DNA of 7,018 nucleotides from Chloroflexota bacterium (GTDB lineage Bacteria > Chloroflexota > Limnocylindria > Limnocylindrales > CSP1-4), in assembly GCA_021789355.1 (NCBI GenBank), contig JAJYJR010000309.1, positions 1-7,018 on the forward strand, read 5' to 3'. This document shows positions 5,894 to 7,018 of the stretch, one piece after another. Position 1 is the first letter of the stretch, and the number at the start of each line of letters is the position of its first letter. The position numbers and the translations under genes are program-made. The notes under the pieces were generated by a model that worked only from the letters and a program-made list of their open reading frames with translations, had not been told where the DNA came from and did not search any database.

Positions 5894-6126
5894 CCACCCT
5901 CGAGATCGCCACCCACGTCGATGCGCGGGGCCTCTCCTGCCCCATGCCGATCGTGAAGACCGCGCAGGCCATGAAGCCGCTCGCGAGCGGGCAGTGCCTC
6001 GAGGTGCTCGCCACCGACCCGGGGTCCACCAGGGACCTCGAGGCCTGGTCGAAGACCACCGGCAACCCGCTCCTCGAGTCGGGCGCCGAGGGTGGCGTCT
6101 ATCGCTTCGTGCTCCAGAAGAAGTAG
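5890..6126 (+). CDS. tusA: TusA-family sulfur carrier protein (CPMP type)
   Basis: The 78-residue cytoplasmic protein has the TusA/SirA fold pattern: a first strand, DARGLSCPMPIVKTAQAM (11-28), and the LEVLATDPGSTRDLEAW segment (37-53). Cys17 in CPMP is the residue that carries sulfur as a persulfide in this family. Cys36 is additional. TusA passes sulfur in tRNA thiolation and cofactor synthesis, and in sulfur oxidisers it works with DsrE-family and heterodisulfide-reductase-like proteins. The ATG at 5890 overlaps the exporter stop and has AAAGGAAGGG just upstream. The same frame is open back to 5791, but that extension is out of family and lies within the exporter gene. The dsrE2 ribosome site overlaps its stop codon. 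Association with dsrE2 and a second TusA favours inorganic sulfur metabolism over tRNA modification. Confidence 0.95.
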   Translation: MTTLEIATHVDARGLSCPMPIVKTAQAMKPLASGQCLEVLATDPGSTRDLEAWSKTTGNPLLESGAEGGVYRFVLQKK

Positions 6127-6140
6127 GAGGCTCTACGGTC

Positions 6141-6695
6141 ATGACCCTCACCCTCGAGGCCCCCGGCGAGGCCCCGGTGGCCGTCCCCCAGGCGGCGCCG
6201 GAGGACACCGGCGCGGTGGCGCACCACGACATCCTGCTCATCAACTACAGCGGCGAGCTCGAGAAGGTCTGGGCCACCCTGCTGCTCGCCGCCACCGCCG
6301 GCTCGATGGGCGTCCAGTGCAAGGTCTTCGTGACCTTCTGGGGCCTCCAGAACTTCGTGCGGGACGCCCGCCGGGTCACCGGCCACAACTGGATGCAGCA
6401 GCTGCTCGCGCTGATGCAGCGTCCCGGGATCAGCCACCGCAAGCTCTCGAAGATGAACTTCCTGGGCATGGGGCCCTGGATGATGGGCCGGCTCGCGAAG
6501 CAGCAGCGCAACGCCAGCCCGAAGGAGCTGCTCGAGATCGCCCAGTCGATGGGCGTCGAGTTCATCCCCTGCCAGATGACCATGGACATGTTCGGGCTCA
6601 CCCGCGACGACCTGATCGAGGGCATGGGCGAGCCGGTCGGCGCGGCCACCGTGATCGGCCTCATGTCCGAGGGCTGGTCGCCGCTCTTCATCTGA
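6141..6695 (+). CDS. dsrE2: DsrE2/YrkE-like DsrE-family sulfurtransferase (COG2210 type)
   Basis: The 184-residue protein has an acidic, Pro/Ala-rich N-terminal leader of about 28 residues, then a DsrE-fold domain. ILLINYSGELEKVWATLLLA (31-50) is followed by MGVQCKVFVTFWGLQNF (56-72), KLSKMNFLGMGPWMMGRL (101-118), and MGVEFIPCQMTMDMFGL (137-153). This layout closely resembles Bacillus YrkE and the DsrE2 group, once called peroxiredoxin-like. Cys144 in the C-x-M-T-M segment matches the conserved sulfur-binding cysteine of DsrE2/DsrE3 proteins; Cys60 is the only other cysteine. DsrE-type proteins accept sulfane sulfur from, or donate it to, TusA. No clear membrane segment is present. GGAGG (6126-6130) lies 10 nt before the ATG and overlaps the tusA stop. 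Family is sure; subgroup DsrE2 rather than DsrE3 is likely, direction of sulfur transfer unknown. Confidence 0.9.
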   Translation: MTLTLEAPGEAPVAVPQAAPEDTGAVAHHDILLINYSGELEKVWATLLLAATAGSMGVQCKVFVTFWGLQNFVRDARRVTGHNWMQQLLALMQRPGISHRKLSKMNFLGMGPWMMGRLAKQQRNASPKELLEIAQSMGVEFIPCQMTMDMFGLTRDDLIEGMGEPVGAATVIGLMSEGWSPLFI

Positions 6696-6698
6696 ACC

Positions 6699-6725
6699 GC
6701 CGGGGGGCCGGAGGGCCGCCCTGGC
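6699..6725 (+). repeat. GC-rich hairpin between dsrE2 and the second tusA-like gene
   Basis: Four bases after the dsrE2 stop, GCCGGGG (6699-6705) pairs with CCCTGGC-side bases (6719-6725; one G-U), and GGCC (6706-6709) pairs with GGCC (6714-6717) around a GGAG loop, with G6718 bulged. Eleven pairs in all. No U-tract follows, so read-through into the next gene is possible; it may set transcript stability or relative expression in the operon. Confidence 0.45.
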
Positions 6726-6763
6726 GCAACGACATCACCAGCACTCCACGAGAGGCGATACCT

Positions 6764-7012
6764 ATGACTGAAAGCATGGCCCCGGCCGTCACACGTACGA
6801 TCGACGCCCGGGGAAGCTTCTGCCCCGGCCCGCTGATGGAGCTTATCCGCACCATCCGCGAGGCCCAGGTCGGCGACGTCGTCGCCGTCCTGTCGGCCGA
6901 CAGCGGCTCCAAGACGGACATCCCCCGCTGGGTGGAGAAGGCCGGGCACCGGATGGTGGGGGTGCTCGCGAAGGACGGGTACGACGAGATCGTGGTCGAG
7001 AAGCTCCGCTAG
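6764..7012 (+). CDS. Second TusA-family sulfur carrier protein (CPGP type)
   Basis: The 82-residue protein has DARGSFCPGPLMELIRTIRE (14-33), with the carrier cysteine Cys20 in CPGP and no other cysteine, then VGDVVAVLSADSGSKTDIPRWVEKAG (36-61) and a final strand YDEIVVEKL. This is the TusA fold, but the CPGPLMEL motif and the SADSGSKTDIPRW segment place it in a different subgroup from the CPMP protein encoded two genes upstream. It is probably cytoplasmic and able to carry a persulfide, perhaps exchanging it with the DsrE2-like protein. GAGAGG (6750-6755) lies 8 nt before the ATG at 6764; an ATG at 6776 (residue 5) is a weaker option. A 68-bp gap with a hairpin separates it from dsrE2. The gene ends six bases before the window edge, so further operon genes may follow. 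Confidence 0.93.
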   Translation: MTESMAPAVTRTIDARGSFCPGPLMELIRTIREAQVGDVVAVLSADSGSKTDIPRWVEKAGHRMVGVLAKDGYDEIVVEKLR

Positions 7013-7018
7013 CAGGGA

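Noticed and set aside
4628..6244. Open frame of 538 codons on the minus strand across the exporter, tusA and the start of dsrE2
   Set aside because: It is antisense to well-supported genes, is dominated by Arg/Gly/Pro as shadow frames in GC-rich DNA are, and has no recognisable domain.

Overview
The window is strongly GC-rich bacterial DNA with G/C-dominated third codon positions, short gaps and 4-bp stop/start overlaps. A small DUF6457-like protein beside moaA, otherwise familiar to me from Actinobacteria and related lineages, suggests a high-GC actinobacterium or chloroflexotan. The taxonomy is an inference and no marker gene settles it. No tRNA, rRNA, CRISPR array, transposase or phage gene was seen.

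Left part (1-2507, minus strand): a three-gene operon for a membrane-anchored complex iron-sulfur molybdoenzyme. In transcription order it encodes a Tat-exported protein with four [4Fe-4S] clusters (B subunit), an NrfD/PsrC-type quinone-interacting membrane anchor (C subunit) and the N-terminus of a Tat-exported molybdopterin oxidoreductase (A subunit, running off the left edge). The order B-C-A is that of the Salmonella ttrBCA tetrathionate reductase, but the substrate cannot be fixed from the 83 catalytic-subunit residues visible.

Middle (2796-4533, plus strand, divergent from the first operon): a carboxymuconolactone-decarboxylase-fold protein without the redox CxxC, a DUF6457-like small protein and MoaA, the radical-SAM enzyme of the first molybdenum cofactor step, joined by ATGA and GTGA overlaps. 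The 288-bp divergent gap probably carries the promoters of both operons. Making cofactor next to a molybdoenzyme is coherent.

Right part (4880-7012, plus strand): a CzcD/ZnT-like cation diffusion facilitator overlapping a TusA sulfur carrier, then a DsrE2/YrkE-like protein, then a second TusA-like protein. TusA and DsrE-family proteins pass protein-bound persulfide sulfur. With the molybdoenzyme, the region reads as an inorganic or reduced sulfur metabolism locus with a linked divalent-metal exporter. The 346-bp gap between moaA and the exporter contains no convincing gene but several GC-rich hairpins, and is the least explained part of the window.
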